Origin: Lepidostoma basale
Taxonomy: Eukaryota > Arthropoda > Insecta > Trichoptera > Lepidostomatidae
Length of the DNA stretch: 64,000 nucleotides
NCBI GenBank assembly: GCA_022606425.2
Contig: JAHDVF020000468.1
Span: 372,001 to 436,000, forward strand
Direction of reading: 5' to 3'
The notes below the pieces were generated by a model. The model made no database searches, was not told the DNA's origin, and saw only the letters and a list, made by a program, of their open reading frames with translations. The stretch's first letter is position 1; each line of letters starts with the position of its first letter. Position numbers and translations under genes: made by a program. Positions 1 through 11,953 of the stretch are shown here, one piece after another.

Positions 1-170
1 ATGTGCCCAAACCATCTTAATGACTATTTCGATATTTTGTTAATTTTGTTCTTAACGTTTTCACTTGCACTGCATTTACTCATATATGCATTTTAGACAG
101 ATTGAATGACATCACATACAGATTTACGACACATTCGTCTAAATGATCTCATGAGCTATAACCAACGCAT
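1..170 (-). mobile_element. Non-LTR retrotransposon fragment cut by the window edge
   Basis: Matches the minus-strand LINE at 31835-31990 (the part coding for the stretch before the GRPRKTW region), with many substitutions. It begins inside the element at base 1, so the 3' end of this copy lies outside the window. It is decayed, with no open frame of note. Confidence 0.7.
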
Positions 171-329
171 GGACAAATATCATGGTTTAAAATGTTTTGT
201 TTAAACTTTAAGAAAATCATCTGCAATAATTAATTAAAAATATGCTATTCTAAAAAAATAACTCCATCTGGATGGGTGAAATTTTCTAATAAAAAAATAT
301 ATTTCAGGACTATACTTAGTAACTTGGAC

Positions 330-735
330 TTGAATGCCGTGAAACGCCACCTCGCATGACAACAAGAAAGACTACCAGTAAATCCGACTCCCTGGCGTCA
401 TAGAGTGGACCTCGTGATCCCGTGAGGCCCGGGCAATGTCATCACTGACCTTACCATCAGGATCACAGCAGACAGAGAGAGGACGTATGGCGTATAGCGT
501 ATCTTCGGCGCTACAAAACTGAGACCCACCGATTAAGAAAAGGTAGAAAATATCTGGAGAAGGCAACGGGAATCCACTTCAGTAACACTTCCCAGGAAAT
601 AGGGAACTGTGGTGAAATAGCATTCTCCACAATAATCACCAACGTCGGGAGAACCTGATACGTGGCTATCATAAGAAGACTGCTAGTAAGTGATATACGC
701 AATAGCTCTGTGGTATTTCCTAGTGACATGTCTTG
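330..735 (+). mobile_element. Decayed LINE 3' end
   Basis: In plus-strand frames the 600-690 part reads as the usual end of an insect non-LTR ORF (ANVxGT followed by stop and HGT-like residues). The same ending occurs at 45690-45870 and, inverted, at 53070-53260. Frameshifts and stops break it. The upstream part (330-560) is probably the same element but is too decayed to assign firmly. Confidence 0.5.
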
Positions 736-1089
736 TGACTGTTTATTTGAACTAACGAATATAACAAATAAATAAATTTATTAATATACTGATGTCAACA
801 TTCTAACATGCTTATGTTAAACAATAAAATTAAGATTTTCGAGACAAATAACGTAGATCTGAAGCTCCGAAAACAAACTATTAAAACATATGTATAAAGC
901 ATCTTGATCAAATAAAAACAAATCAGTTTATTTACTCAAAAGACATTACAAACAGCAAAAATGTTTGAGGCATCTATTGAGTACACGTAAAATATTATAC
1001 ATATACAATATAATACCAGGAACGCATTAGAGATGGTTCGACATTAGGAAGACAAGATTCTTTCTTAAGTCGAGACTATTTAATAATAA

Positions 1090-2450
1090 TAATAATAATT
1101 AGGCTAATTTGTATAGCGCCGTTTTCGTGAATAGCTCACCTCAAGGGCGCTTTGACAATGTTTTTAGTCATGAGAGCTGCATGTGACACCAGCAATCAGA
1201 TAACCGTTGTTTACATTTTATGGGATATTTTGAAAAGGTGGGTTTTTAGGTGAGATTTAAAGTCTGTCGGATTGTCAATGCATCTGAGGCGTGCAGGAAG
1301 CATATTCCAGGCGGACGGACCTGCCACTGCGAAGGCCCGATCTCCGAAATTTGTCCGGGGGTTGCGCTTTGGCTCAACTAATCTGCCTATTGTCGAGGAG
1401 TTTGCTGATCGAAGCGTAGATTGCCGCAAGTTAGGGCTATCAGCAACACAAAGTTCAGATATATAGGCTGGTGCCATTCCGTGAAGCGCTTTAAAAACCG
1501 TCCAGCATATTTTATACTGGATTCTTTCAGGACACTTGAGCCAATGAAGATCTTTTAGATGTTGTGAAATATGCGAGTTTTTTGGAACACCTTTTATAAG
1601 TCGTGCTGCCGCATTGAAAACGGATTGAAGTTTGTTCGTTTGTTTCTTGGGTATGTTGGCATATATGCCGTTGCAATAGTCGAGTCGAGATACGACGAAG
1701 GAATTAACAAGTGTTTTAATGCATCAGTGGGAATATTTCTTTTGATTGCTTTGAGCTGCCTTAGGTGAAAGAAGCTGGCGCTCACTGTCTTATTTATTTG
1801 GGTTTTTAATGAGAGATCTGCTTCGAAGTTGACTCCAAGAAGTTTTATGGAGTTATTAGGGATGATGTCAATTCCGAATGTTGATATCGGAGCATGATCG
1901 ACTAAGTGCTGGCGCTTCATTGAGGCGGTCCAGAGAAATTCCGTTTTGGAAGGGTTTAATTTTAATTTATTTGAGGCCATCCAATTCGATATAGCTTCAA
2001 TGCACTTTAAAGTTATAGATTTTAGATGGCTGATGTTATGAGGGTCACAAAAGAAATAAATTTGCTGGTCGTCAGCATAGCAATGAGACAGCAGACCAAA
2101 TGAATCAATTATTTTGACAATGTCATTAGTGAACATTATAAATAATATCGGGCCTAGCACTGAACCTTGCGGAACACCAGATTTGAGGGTGAAAAAGACG
2201 ATATTTTCCCTGCGACCTGAACTGCTTGTGAGCGATCCGACAGATATGAAGTTATCCACTCTATTGTATTGCCTGTGAAACCGTAAGTAGTCTCGAGCCG
2301 TTTAATGAGGTAAGAATGATCGATGGTATCAAAAGCAGCACTCATATCTAGTAAAGAAAGCAGTGCTAACTTGCCCGATTCATTAGCTAATACCAGATCC
2401 GACATGGTACGAAGAAGTCCTGTTTCCGTTGAATGATTACGCACCCTGAA
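1090..2450 (-). pseudogene. CR1/L2-like LINE reverse transcriptase, broken
   Basis: Three minus-strand open pieces follow each other: 2444-2154 (motif LLDMSAAFDTIDHSYL and SYLSDRSQ), 2259-1594 (221 aa; SGVPQGSVLGP near residues 27-37 and the catalytic YADD at 61-64) and 1477-1211 (GDRAFAVAGPSAWNMLP and FKSHLKTHLF). This order and these motifs are typical of CR1/L2/Daphne-type reverse transcriptases. Frameshifts at about 2154-2259 and 1480-1594 separate the pieces, and the endonuclease domain is absent, so the copy is 5'-truncated and dead. A short AAT repeat (1082-1099) follows its 3' end. Confidence 0.85.
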
Positions 2451-2600
2451 CGCACCTTCACTAATATGAAAGACGACGATCTTCGAGGAGACCGCGTTCA
2501 GCAGACTAATTGCTCTTCCGGTGTCACTAGAAGCAGATTTGTTTTGGCGGCCGGTAGGTAAAATAATCTGTGCTGTTGCTGTCAGAGATATCTATCAGGG
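2440..2600 (-). mobile_element. LINE 3'-terminal fragment (second family)
   Basis: Minus-strand translation gives a PTGRxN...GRAISLLN...FHIS pattern. The same pattern recurs at 6179-6330 and 24330-24560 on the plus strand and 58430-58560 on the minus strand. This is the end of a jockey/CR1-like ORF. It abuts the reverse transcriptase remnant at 1090-2450, so two LINE families meet here. Confidence 0.55.
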
Positions 2601-2699
2601 ACAAAAAGACCAACACCCTCCATCACGACCGAGTTCTCGAAATATCCCCTGATTAATCTAAAGAAACTCTTCGAAGCTGTAGAGAATTGGTTCCGAGCA

Positions 2700-3100
2700 T
2701 TCCCAAAAGAAATGTAGTGGGATAGAGCCACAGATAACTACCATGATGTACGGCTGCGAAACATGGTGGCTAACCGAAAGATATTTAAAAAGACTGGTGA
2801 CCTTTGAGATATGGTGTTACAGTGATTACATCACGAACGACGAGATCAGCAGAATCAAATGAGGAAGGCAATTTGTAAAATCTATCACAGAAATGCGATC
2901 CCGATGGATCAGCCATATAATGCGCCATGAGAGTCTCATGGAGGGGTTGGTTCAGGGAACAAATCATAGAGGGCGCCCCCATCAGGAATAAATAAAACAG
3001 GTGTGCGAGGACATGAACTGCGTCTCATGTTTTGAGGGCTGTAGAAGACCGCTGCAAACCAATCCCTAGGATTGAAACTGGGAAGAAGACACATTCAAGG
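2700..3100 (+). mobile_element. Decayed LINE C-terminal region
   Basis: Plus-strand frames show RWISHIMRHESL...GRPHQE...QVCEDM, the usual post-RT region of an insect non-LTR element (RW.GH..R...GRGRP). In-frame stops are present. It is not obviously the same family as the fragments ending in TTAG repeats. Confidence 0.55.
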
Positions 3101-5230
3101 TTACATAAATATTCATTCTTCAGTAGGTAGCCCATAAATTTCTCACAACTCTAAAATCACAATATGAATCATTACTTATCGGTCGGTGCGTATTCTAAAA
3201 AAATTTATTAAATCCTGCATCCTTGAAAATATTCACACAAAACCTTTGTTCATTGTTGTTGGTCGTACATCATTTTTACACGCCTTACATCTATTACATC
3301 CTTGAATTGTTCTACTGATCGAAAAGTCATTTGAATAAATTTATCTAGACTTCCTTGTGTATGCAGTGGTGCTAAATCTATTCACTCTACTATACAAAAT
3401 GATATGTTATGGTTGATTTATAAATCTTTCTTAATATTTATAATCAGCAACGTAAAATAAGCCACTGAAGTCCAGATATATCACGAAACGTTGTCGAAAA
3501 TATTCTCTCTTACATTTGGTGATTGCTTCCTGAAATAAAAATTCATTTGCAAATGGCATCATGCATCAGTTTATTTTTAAATGATTTTAAATAGGAGAAA
3601 GAAGAGATAGGATGTGTGTTTAAGCAGCATTCAATTTTGGTAAAAGAGCATTCATTTTTGGAAAAGGATTTTGATATAAAAAAAGGCGATATCGACTTAG
3701 GAAAAGGATTAAGAAGAAATTGGAGGGAGGAACATTCGGTTTTGCCTATGCAATATTTATTTAAGAGAAATAAATAATTTTACTTAATAACAAATCAATA
3801 TTCCATTAAACAGAAAATTTCGTACCGGCAAAGGAGAATTTGATATGGGATAAAGAATTTTCAATATTCGATATTGATATTATGTCATTCGATTTATAAA
3901 AAAGAAAATTCAGTATTTAATAAATAACAACTCATTTTCTTTTATATTCTAAAAAAACATTTTTTTTTCATTATTTACAGTGAACTCCTAAGAATTTTCA
4001 AATTAACAACATTAATAATAAATTTTGTATTAGCAAAGGCAACTTCTTTAATTTTTATTGTGATATAGGTTGGTATTGCATAAGATTGTTTTTTTGGGAG
4101 TATACAAAAATGGATTTGAAGTATTCAATTAGGATACAGGACAATGTTGCAAGAGAAAGGAAAATATAAGGAGCATTCCGTCAAGGACAGGAAACATTCG
4201 GTTTAGCAGAGGAGTGGTTCGTTGCAAACTGGCGCATTCCAAAAATGTTAGCATTGGCAGGCGTTTAAGACAAACGAGATTTGATATTAACATACCAGAA
4301 AGACCGCATCATCAATATACGTGTTATGTTGATGAATGTAACCTTTATTATTATGATAATACAAATGTCGTTTTGTGTAACACCTTTATTCGAGAATCGA
4401 TTGATATTATGTGGTGCGGTGTAGCGTATTGGTGCATTATTTTCTACTTTAACCAACGTTCCATGCCTACCTAAAGTTATGCACGTAAAGGTGTCATAAT
4501 ATTTATTCAAAACTTCATTCATTAGAATGAATACTATTATAACTCTAACCAGTGATCGATACATACAAATATGTATCTCGTTTTCGTTTTTTTGCAGTAA
4601 AATAATAAAAGTGTACTAAAGACAAGATTATAAAACATTACACGCGAAATAATCAGTTGCATGTTAAAATGTTACTGTTCTAAATCTGTTCACATTCAAA
4701 TTCAAGTCATGAGAGAACACAAAGAGAAATGAAACAACGCTTAATTGGCGAAATTTCGGTGTAACCGTTTTCACGATTAAAACTCAAGTTATACTTGAGA
4801 ATATGCGATGTTTTATAATTCCGCCCATAGCATCATTTGCACGTGGTGATTCAATCAGTGAAGATTCAATAGGGATATTTTTACCAAAGACGTAAATAAA
4901 ACATAATTTTCACTATGGTGCATTTTCTGTTACGTAACTAACGCAATGTGCATAACATTGTTCACTAATGTATTTGCCCTTACATTGTGTAAAACAAAAT
5001 ATATTCAAAGGAAAACATATTAACAAAGTTAAATTAATGAAAAATATGTATACTTTTAAGGCACTGAAAAAATAATCAAATTATAAAAAAACGATAAAAT
5101 TAATATTTAAAAAAAAAACATAATATTACTTCAGCAAGCATTACCTAAAGATATTAGTTTATCATTAATATTAGTTAATATTTAAAGCGTTATTAAATGT
5201 GTTCATCTATCAGTTAAGTAAGCGTTTCGC
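3101..5230. other. AT-rich non-coding stretch with a decayed motif repeat
   Basis: No coding region is supported. Between about 3590 and 4230 the motif GGAGCATTCGGTTTTGGC and near relatives (for example at 3627, 3650, 3731, 4171 and 4195) recur irregularly, suggesting an old, much-mutated tandem or interspersed repeat. The small open frames at 4214-4564 overlap on opposite strands and look like chance. Confidence 0.4.
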
Positions 5231-5495
5231 TTAAAGGCGGGCCACACTGTTTTAAACAAGCTCTCCACATCGGTCTCCACCGGCGGTTTAAAACTGTGTA
5301 GACACTTGTTTGAAACCAAAATTCGTTTGACCTTCAACAAACTTTGTGGACGGACGCGCGTTTAAACACGCATTCCACGTGTGGAGAGCTTGTTTGCAAC
5401 AGTGTGTGGACGCTACACCAACCGTGGGCTCCACAGCTCTCCACCAAGGTCACCCCTGTGGAGAGTTTGTTTCAAACAGTGTGGCACGGCCTTTA
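5231..5495. mobile_element. MITE, Harbinger-like (TTA target site)
   Basis: A GC-richer insert with imperfect terminal inverted repeats of about 38 bp: left end AAGGCGGGCCACACTG, right end its near complement (CAGTGTGGCACGGCCTT). TTA is found at both edges, allowing one base of slack. The interior holds further copies of CTCTCCAC...TTTAAAC in both orientations. There is no transposase, so it is non-autonomous. It lies just downstream, in the minus-strand sense, of the SOD-C signal exon. Confidence 0.75.
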
Positions 5496-5571
5496 GTTCA
5501 TCTGATTAAAAGAACACACTTATATATTTGTGAGCATATTTTATTAGTATTAAAGGCGGTGTTTTACTTAC

Positions 5572-5637
5572 GTATTGAGCATTGGCTAATGCGCATGCAG
5601 CCAATACCAAGAAAAATATGCGATACATGTTTGATAT
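5572..5637 (-). CDS. SOD-C signal-peptide exon (other exons not in window)
   Basis: Minus-strand exon bounded by an acceptor (CAG at 5638-5640) and a donor GTAAGT (5566-5571). It carries nine bases of 5'UTR, then ATG at 5628 and 19 codons: MYRIFFLVLAACALANAQY, a signal peptide with a likely cleavage after ANA. It ends in phase 0. It is the clear paralogue of the first coding exon of SOD-A (42534-42598; [19 protein letters not shown]), with the same splice phases. A matching promoter and non-coding first exon lie 6.3 kb upstream (11954-12150). No SOD exon 2 or 3 was found between 1 and 5571, so the rest lies beyond the window or has been lost. Confidence 0.75.
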
Positions 5638-7130
5638 CTGGAACAAAAAAAACAATACAAAATTAAATATATAATATGTTGAAGTTTGTAACCCTTATTA
5701 AATGGTAGAATAATGATTTGAATCTACATTATTTTTAATGTTTGCTCGTGTGCATATTTTGTGTTTTGTAAAATTCTTGTAATTATTTATTATTATAGCT
5801 AGCCCACATGTTGTTTTTTTTTTTGCATAATAAATGGCTATTTTTCAGAAAGAAATGCCAAGCGCCTCATTTTTATCTAGTTTTAAATTATATTTATAAA
5901 AAACGAAAGGTTGCAGTGAATATTTTAAGTTATCTGGTGTATCTGAATTTACAATACTAACGCATTTTCGTACAATCTATCGACATGTTTAATCATTTAT
6001 CAGCTTCAACTTGCTTGTTTTGTATATTTAAAAAAAAAAATACTATGCGTTTCTGTTACATAAATACATTTAGAATTTTCTAATGAAATTAGACGAACTA
6101 TCCATTTGGGTGTTCATTTTTTTCAACTGATTCGTGGTCGAATACATAACTCGGATATTTTGAATGACTTGAATTTGTTTGTCCCTGACAATTATCTGCG
6201 ACAAAGGCAACATAGATTATTTCACCTGCCACTGTGAAAAACCAATTTACCAATTTACCCGTGGGCAGGGCAATAATCCAATAAGTCTTATTGTTTCTTG
6301 TTACTTAATTGGTCTTAATTTTTTTAATATCTCGTTTTTTTGTGTTTCTGTCTATTGTTTATATTGTAATTTTGAAATTTCACAATTGTATATTTTGTTT
6401 AAAGTATTTTTTTATGTTTTTGTATTCTATAGTCATAAGCGCTTTGGTTATATACTGTAATGTTAATGATTTTAAATAAATAAATAAATTGAAATAAAAA
6501 TAAATTGAAATAAATATTTTCTTCTCCCTGTGATATTTCACAACTCCCCTTTTTATTGGGGTCACTAATAGCTTATAAGGGCATTGAATTGAGGCGTTAT
6601 AACCCACTTTCATAATATGTAGCTTAACAATGAAAATCAATAGTAAATATTAATTCAATATGAATTGATGTATCCATTTCGTGAATAAAACCTGCAAACT
6701 AATCGCCGGAAAAAAAGGGTGGTTAATGACAAATGAATTATTTAATTTCATTCAACCTACTTTGTAGGGTGCTCTACATATGTTTTAATGGGCCCAATCG
6801 ATACTCACCCACAGGTACGCTATGGGTGAGTAGATATATATATATAGGTTTGTGACACATGCGTATCTTATTGTTCATTATGGATACGGGCCAAGGCAGT
6901 GACAATATTTCTTTATCCATACAGATCGCCCTGGGCAGTTTAATATGATGTAATTCATTTAAGGTCATATTTATCAATTGGGGTTTCACGCTACTGTAAA
7001 AATATATGAAGAAGCCGATGATGAACATATTGTAGTACCTTATATCAGAAAATTATTTACATAATGAAACCCATACAATAATATAAATGATTTTATCAGA
7101 ATCGATACAGATTTAGGTACCACATATTCA
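5638..7130. other. SOD-C intron 1 sequence, AT-rich, with a LINE end
   Basis: If the SOD-C promoter assignment is right, 5638-11953 is its first intron. At 6179-6330 the plus strand reads PDNYLRQRQHRLFHLPL, the end of the same LINE family as 58335-58550 and 2440-2600, followed by an AAATAAATAAAT tail. The rest shows no coding signal. A short inverted repeat around GGGTGAGTA lies at 6802-6832. Confidence 0.5.
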
Positions 7131-7149
7131 TTGTATAGAGTATATAACT

Positions 7150-7345
7150 AAGAATAACTTTTTGGAAACATTGTATTATCACAACACTATTTTTCACTTT
7201 TCGCAAACAGGACACAAATTTCCCTTCTTCAGTGTATGAAAAATTCATACACTGAAAAAGGGAACTTTGTGAACTGAAACATGTTTGTGAAAAGTGCAAA
7301 ATAGTGTTGTGATAATAGGTACAATGTTTCCAAAAAGTTATTCAT
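7150..7345. repeat. Fold-back element with a near-perfect palindrome
   Basis: The left arm runs from about 7150 (AATAACTTTTTGGAAACATT) to 7240 and is mirrored by 7244-7345, which ends AATGTTTCCAAAAAGTTATT. The arms are about 90 bp with small mismatches, centred near 7242. Flanking bases after 7345 (GAATCCACAACACAAAGTGA) recur at 43120-43160, inverted at 43265-43300, and inverted at 52175-52215. This is therefore a dispersed family. Confidence 0.75.
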
Positions 7346-7349
7346 ATCA

Positions 7350-8660
7350 TGTGAATCCACAACACAAAGTGATGGCGAATATAGAAGAAAATATATAACT
7401 ATGTTTCAAATATAAGAAAATTATCATTTTTTTCAGTTTAAGTAAAAAATTTCAAAATAAAGAATATTTAAAGATCATTGATTTGCGAAGTTTGTAAATA
7501 TATGGTAGACCTTCATTTTTTCATAATTAATTGCTGAAAAACTTCTTCGTGCATTATTATATACAGCTTAAAATTTAATCATAACTAGTTTTGGAATACG
7601 ACTTATTCCATCAACGGATGCAGTAATAACACATAAGTTTTTCTCCACCTTCTGAATTAAGATCGTTAATAGGATGGTGTTTAGAAGGATACATACTTGT
7701 TGGCTTCACAATATGCAAAAGCAGAATCTAAAAATAACGTTTTTATTCCAGAACACCCTTCCCAAGAACTTTAAAACATACATAGCGTGCTTTTGTCAAT
7801 ATAGTACTGATTATGTAAAGTAAAGGCAAGGAGATTTTAGGATCCGTCTCTAAAATTATCTCTAAAAAGTTTCGTAAAATGTAAAAACAGATTATTTTCG
7901 CTGTCCATAAATTACCATATTTAGCAGCTAACCTTTTTAATGTGCTTGGCTGTAAAAATAATTCAAAGTTTCAAGTTATAATTGTAATGTAAATATGAAG
8001 TGTGGGTATAATAAAAAATACTTTTACTTCTGAAGTTACTTTCGCATCAATTAATAAATAAATAAAAACATTTTCTGAGTCAAATACATAAAGTGTAAAT
8101 ATAATTCAAATCTAAATAAAAAAATAAAAGATTATTAAAAGAAAAAATATGTAAGTTTTTTTATGATGGTAACAAGCGTCGATTAAAAAACTGACTATGT
8201 TGAAAGTAAACAGAGCAACGTGACATTTACTCTCAATCAATACAAATGCTGTCAAAACATTTCGAACGTTAGTGTAGTGATATAACACTTTTTATCAGGT
8301 CAAATTAAATCACAGGTCAATAAATAAAATTTACAACGCAATTTCTCAAATTATTTTTTCAGAACCATTTATAAATAATATATAATAAATGAATACGAAT
8401 TCTATAAATATACACTATTATATGGGAATTATATTTTTCGCCTTATCAAATTGATGGCATTATCAAATGTTTTAACAATGCAAAGGCAACTTTACCAAAC
8501 ATTTAATTCAAATTAAACGTAATGAAACTTCTAGAAAATAGACTTTTCATTCCTATTATCTATTTGATATAGAGATATACTTGATATAGAGATCTATTTG
8601 ATATAGATCTATTTGATATAGAGATATTCAAAAAACAATAAATCAGCAGCTTTTTTGTTG
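7350..8660. other. AT-rich non-coding DNA with a degraded fold-back and a short tandem repeat
   Basis: No gene seen. From 8425 to 8560 there is a decayed copy of the main fold-back family (GGCATTATCAAATG and AAACTTCTAGAAAATAGAC). At 8568-8635 the unit ATCTATTTGATATAGAG repeats three to four times. Confidence 0.5.
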
Positions 8661-8661
8661 A

Positions 8662-8890
8662 ATAGCTCTCTATACATCATTACAGCACAAGCCAAATCGA
8701 TGTAAAGGGTAAAGCTATTATATTGATTCTCATGACATGTGATTGGTAGTTAATCTCTCGCCATTTAATTGTCACGTGAGTACTACACCAGCCAAAGGCA
8801 GTGTTAGAATCGCAGTGTCATCGTCGAGAATCGAATCTGGGAACTTCGGTGTGGCATTCATGTCACTGTTGCCATTCTGCCACGATTTTC
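8662..8890 (-). mobile_element. tRNA-derived SINE, copy 1
   Basis: Same family and orientation as the copies at 15287-15527 and 62757-62995. Shared stretches include TACAGC.C.AGCCAAATCGA, AAAGGGT, TTGATTCTCGTGACATGTGA and CGCCATTTAATTGTCACGTG. The tRNA-like head (minus strand, right end) is worn: the B box survives as GATTCGATTCTC, and the A box region near 8877 is recognisable only by alignment with copy 2. Confidence 0.75.
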
Positions 8891-9890
8891 AAATGTATAA
8901 ATACTTATTTATTTAAACAAATATCTAATAGTTTCGAAGCAATTTTTTGCTGTCTTGCAAGGATATAATAAATTGCTAAGTAAAACAAGCAGGTAATTAT
9001 GACTTCTAAAATATAAAATGAAACGCTTTTCTAATGAACACAAACTGAACATTGTTTTCCCAATGACGTAGGTTTACGGCATTCCAGAGTGTTGGTGCTT
9101 CAAGAAATACAAATATTAAACAGGTAACAATAGTAATAAGATTTTTAAACGAATATTTTGTCACATATTTTAATTTTTAAACGCTGTTAATATACCTAAA
9201 TATTATAATTTCTTTTTATGAGATTATCACGACAGCTATTTGTTCGCAGCTGTCGCAAAATAAAAGATTAAATGGTTTCTTCACGAGATATAATACTAAA
9301 TATTAAAACTCACCTATCGTTTATTATTTGTGTTATTATATTTCGAAAAAATAAATATCAAATTTATAGCTGGTAAGTTATAGGATTAAACCGTCCATAT
9401 ATTTGCTACAATGTCTTCGTTAGAATAATCAAGGTGTTTCGTCGTATTCTTAGTTATTAAGACCATTCTTGCTGGTCATTTGCAAAACGCAGTTACATCA
9501 GAAACGCAAACGTGATAAACGTGATGGTAATGCAAAATCAAGAGCAGATAATCGTATTTGACGGAGGTGGGACGGTTCAAATCTGGAGCGAGGGCCTTTT
9601 TCGATTTCATAATGAAATCAATGAACTTTTATATAAATATCCACAAGGCAGATTATTTATTGAAGAAACATTTTATTACATTTTATATCGTTTTTTTTTT
9701 TTTTCTACAAACTCTTGTTGGTATAGGAACTGAATCCTTTTTGGGAACATGTTTGAATATCGTTTCGTAAATATAAAAAAAACCTTTGCAAACCGCTCCT
9801 TAATTTTTATTTTATCTTTTATCATCATCATAGTCATCCATTACAAAAATAAACTTTTTAATTTCTGTGAATTTACAATAATGCATTTCT
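8891..9890. other. AT-rich non-coding stretch
   Basis: Nothing supportable was found. The two overlapping plus-strand open frames at 9512-9770 are low-complexity and have no homologue here. The interval lies inside the proposed SOD-C first intron. Confidence 0.4.
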
Positions 9891-9891
9891 A

Positions 9892-10131
9892 AGTAACTAA
9901 CTAACTAACCATCACGCCGTCTTCCCGAAGAGGTAGGCAGAAATAATGGACTACCACAATTTTCTGACATACTTCTTTCGATTCCTCAGCATTCATACAT
10001 CGTGTCATGCACGCACTTCGATTTCTCCGACTCCTCACGTGACATACAATATTTGATTTATTTGATCGTGCCGCGTTTCCTTGATCTTCCTCTATTTATA
10101 GTTCCATTTACATTCTTAACATATACCTTTT
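9892..10131 (-). mobile_element. LINE 3' end with (TTAG)n tail
   Basis: The minus strand carries the last ~220 bp of the family whose longest copy is at 31560-32679. The order GRPRK-like, CMTRCMN, CQDR and SAYP is recognisable, and it ends in CTAACTAACTAACC on the plus strand, a TTAG-type 3' tail on the element strand. Frames are broken. Confidence 0.8.
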
Positions 10132-11930
10132 TACTGAAGTCTAATACATTTAATTAATTTTTTCATATTAATTCGTTTAACTAACCGGAAAAACTGTGAT
10201 TTATAAAATGTATGTAATTTTGAAATTCCGTAGTATTTACGCTTCAAATTTATCTTATATAAAATAATTAGGTTTGTGAAATTATAATTGACTAGTTTTG
10301 GTAACAATACTGACATAGTCCGGTGTTTACACATAAGTTATTTAACTACCGTATGTAACGTGAATTTACTGTTAAGTAATAATGATGACCAGACGATGGC
10401 ACTATTGATGTAAAAAAATAGTATGGTAGAATCACAGACTAGTATTTTAGTATTGTAGTATCTGTCATCGACATAGAAATAGTAGTGGCAGTTTATTTAT
10501 GTTGACATATTGCATACTTTTTTCTTTAAAAACTGCTTTTTCGACGTCATGTGTCGATGTTTACTTCAAAAGCGCAAAAATAACTATAAAATGTGGCGAG
10601 CTCGAAATTATCTAATTGACAGATTTCCGTCATCGGTATTACACTACTTAAATAAACAAAGCTAATTAAATTTTGGATAAACTTAAGGCCTTCACACTGA
10701 AAAATTACGTAATGACTAATTTTTTATAGATTTAAAACTATATTTTTCTCTTTTAAGTTCATTCATCTCGACATGTTTTGGAGGTTTAACATACACTTGT
10801 ATCGCTCTCCCGATGATGAATTAAAATTTTCAAAAGTGTGATAACAATATTTTAATTCAGAAATAATTTAATCTATTTCACTGCAGTAGAATTAAACAAA
10901 ACAATTATTATAATATTGGTTGTTTAAAATGTAATTTTAATTGTTTTAGAAACGCATTTGAAATTTTACCTACCTTGATATACCTTGTTATACCTTAATA
11001 AGTAAAAATGTGTTTATTCAACTCGACCATCCCTTTCCTAGTCTCCGCCGGGATCGTTAAGAAAGGTAAGTATGAGTATGTCTAGTTTTTAAAATACATA
11101 GGAACAAAACCAGTTTTGCGTTCATATCACAGAATTCATTGCACCGCATTGCACTGGTTACATGTTCCTTGCACAAGTCACATGATCATATATGTGCACA
11201 TGGTCATATATTGATATATTTTTATACAAGCTTCAACTTATAATCACGTTATAATGGATATTATTAAGTTTTATGTTATTTTTAGTTCTTAGATAATTTA
11301 TTTTAAAATTACATAAACCAAGAATTATAATAAATAATGAGAGTAATTTGAATACAAATTGATTTAATTTAAAAAAAAAAAAAAAAAATATTTTTGAAAT
11401 AAGATATACTATGTACATATTTTTTTAAATTTAACAACAATGATTTAAAATATGGATATTACACTTTTAAATTAAACCATGTGATCACTTGATCAAGAAA
11501 TCCATCACCAGGTTTGAACTCAAATACCCCGAATCAGAAGCCAAGCGTTCTGTCTCCTAGATCACTATTCGATTTTAAATATGTGAACTTATTGTTTCTA
11601 GAACAATTATGTAAAATTCGATATTAATTGAAAAATATCAAATAAAACGCTGTTTTCAAGAAGTTTTATAATATATTTTGTGTAAAGATATGTTTTGCTT
11701 TTGCTAGAGTATTATCAATAATGTAATTTGATAATAGTTTAGGAAAGCAAAACATGTCACATTTAAAAATACATTATAATATAAAACAGGTAGAAAACAT
11801 TCGTTATGATCTACTTACTAAGATACCAAAAAAGGGATATCTTTTTTTAAATTAGTAAACATTAAAGACGAGAACTAGCAAAGTCGAGCATTGAAAGAAC
11901 TGAACACAGATTTCACCAATAGTAGACCAT
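10132..11930. other. AT-rich DNA with one fold-back copy
   Basis: No coding region supported. From 11600 to 11815 lies a worn copy of the fold-back family (AAACGCTGTTTTCAAGAAGT on the left; GAAAGCAAAACATGTCAC and AAAACAGGTAGAAAACATTC on the right). An A-run sits at 11371-11387. Confidence 0.5.
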
Positions 11931-11953
11931 TTCACTTTTGTTTTTTCACTTAC

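Noticed and set aside
4214..4564. Small gene at 4.2-4.5 kb
   Set aside because: Frames on both strands overlap, with no start context, homology or codon bias.
5346..5666. Plus-strand 106-aa protein at 5.3-5.7 kb
   Set aside because: It spans the MITE and the antisense of the SOD-C signal exon.
7150..7345. microRNA precursor
   Set aside because: Arms are too long and dispersed copies exist, so a fold-back repeat is the better explanation.
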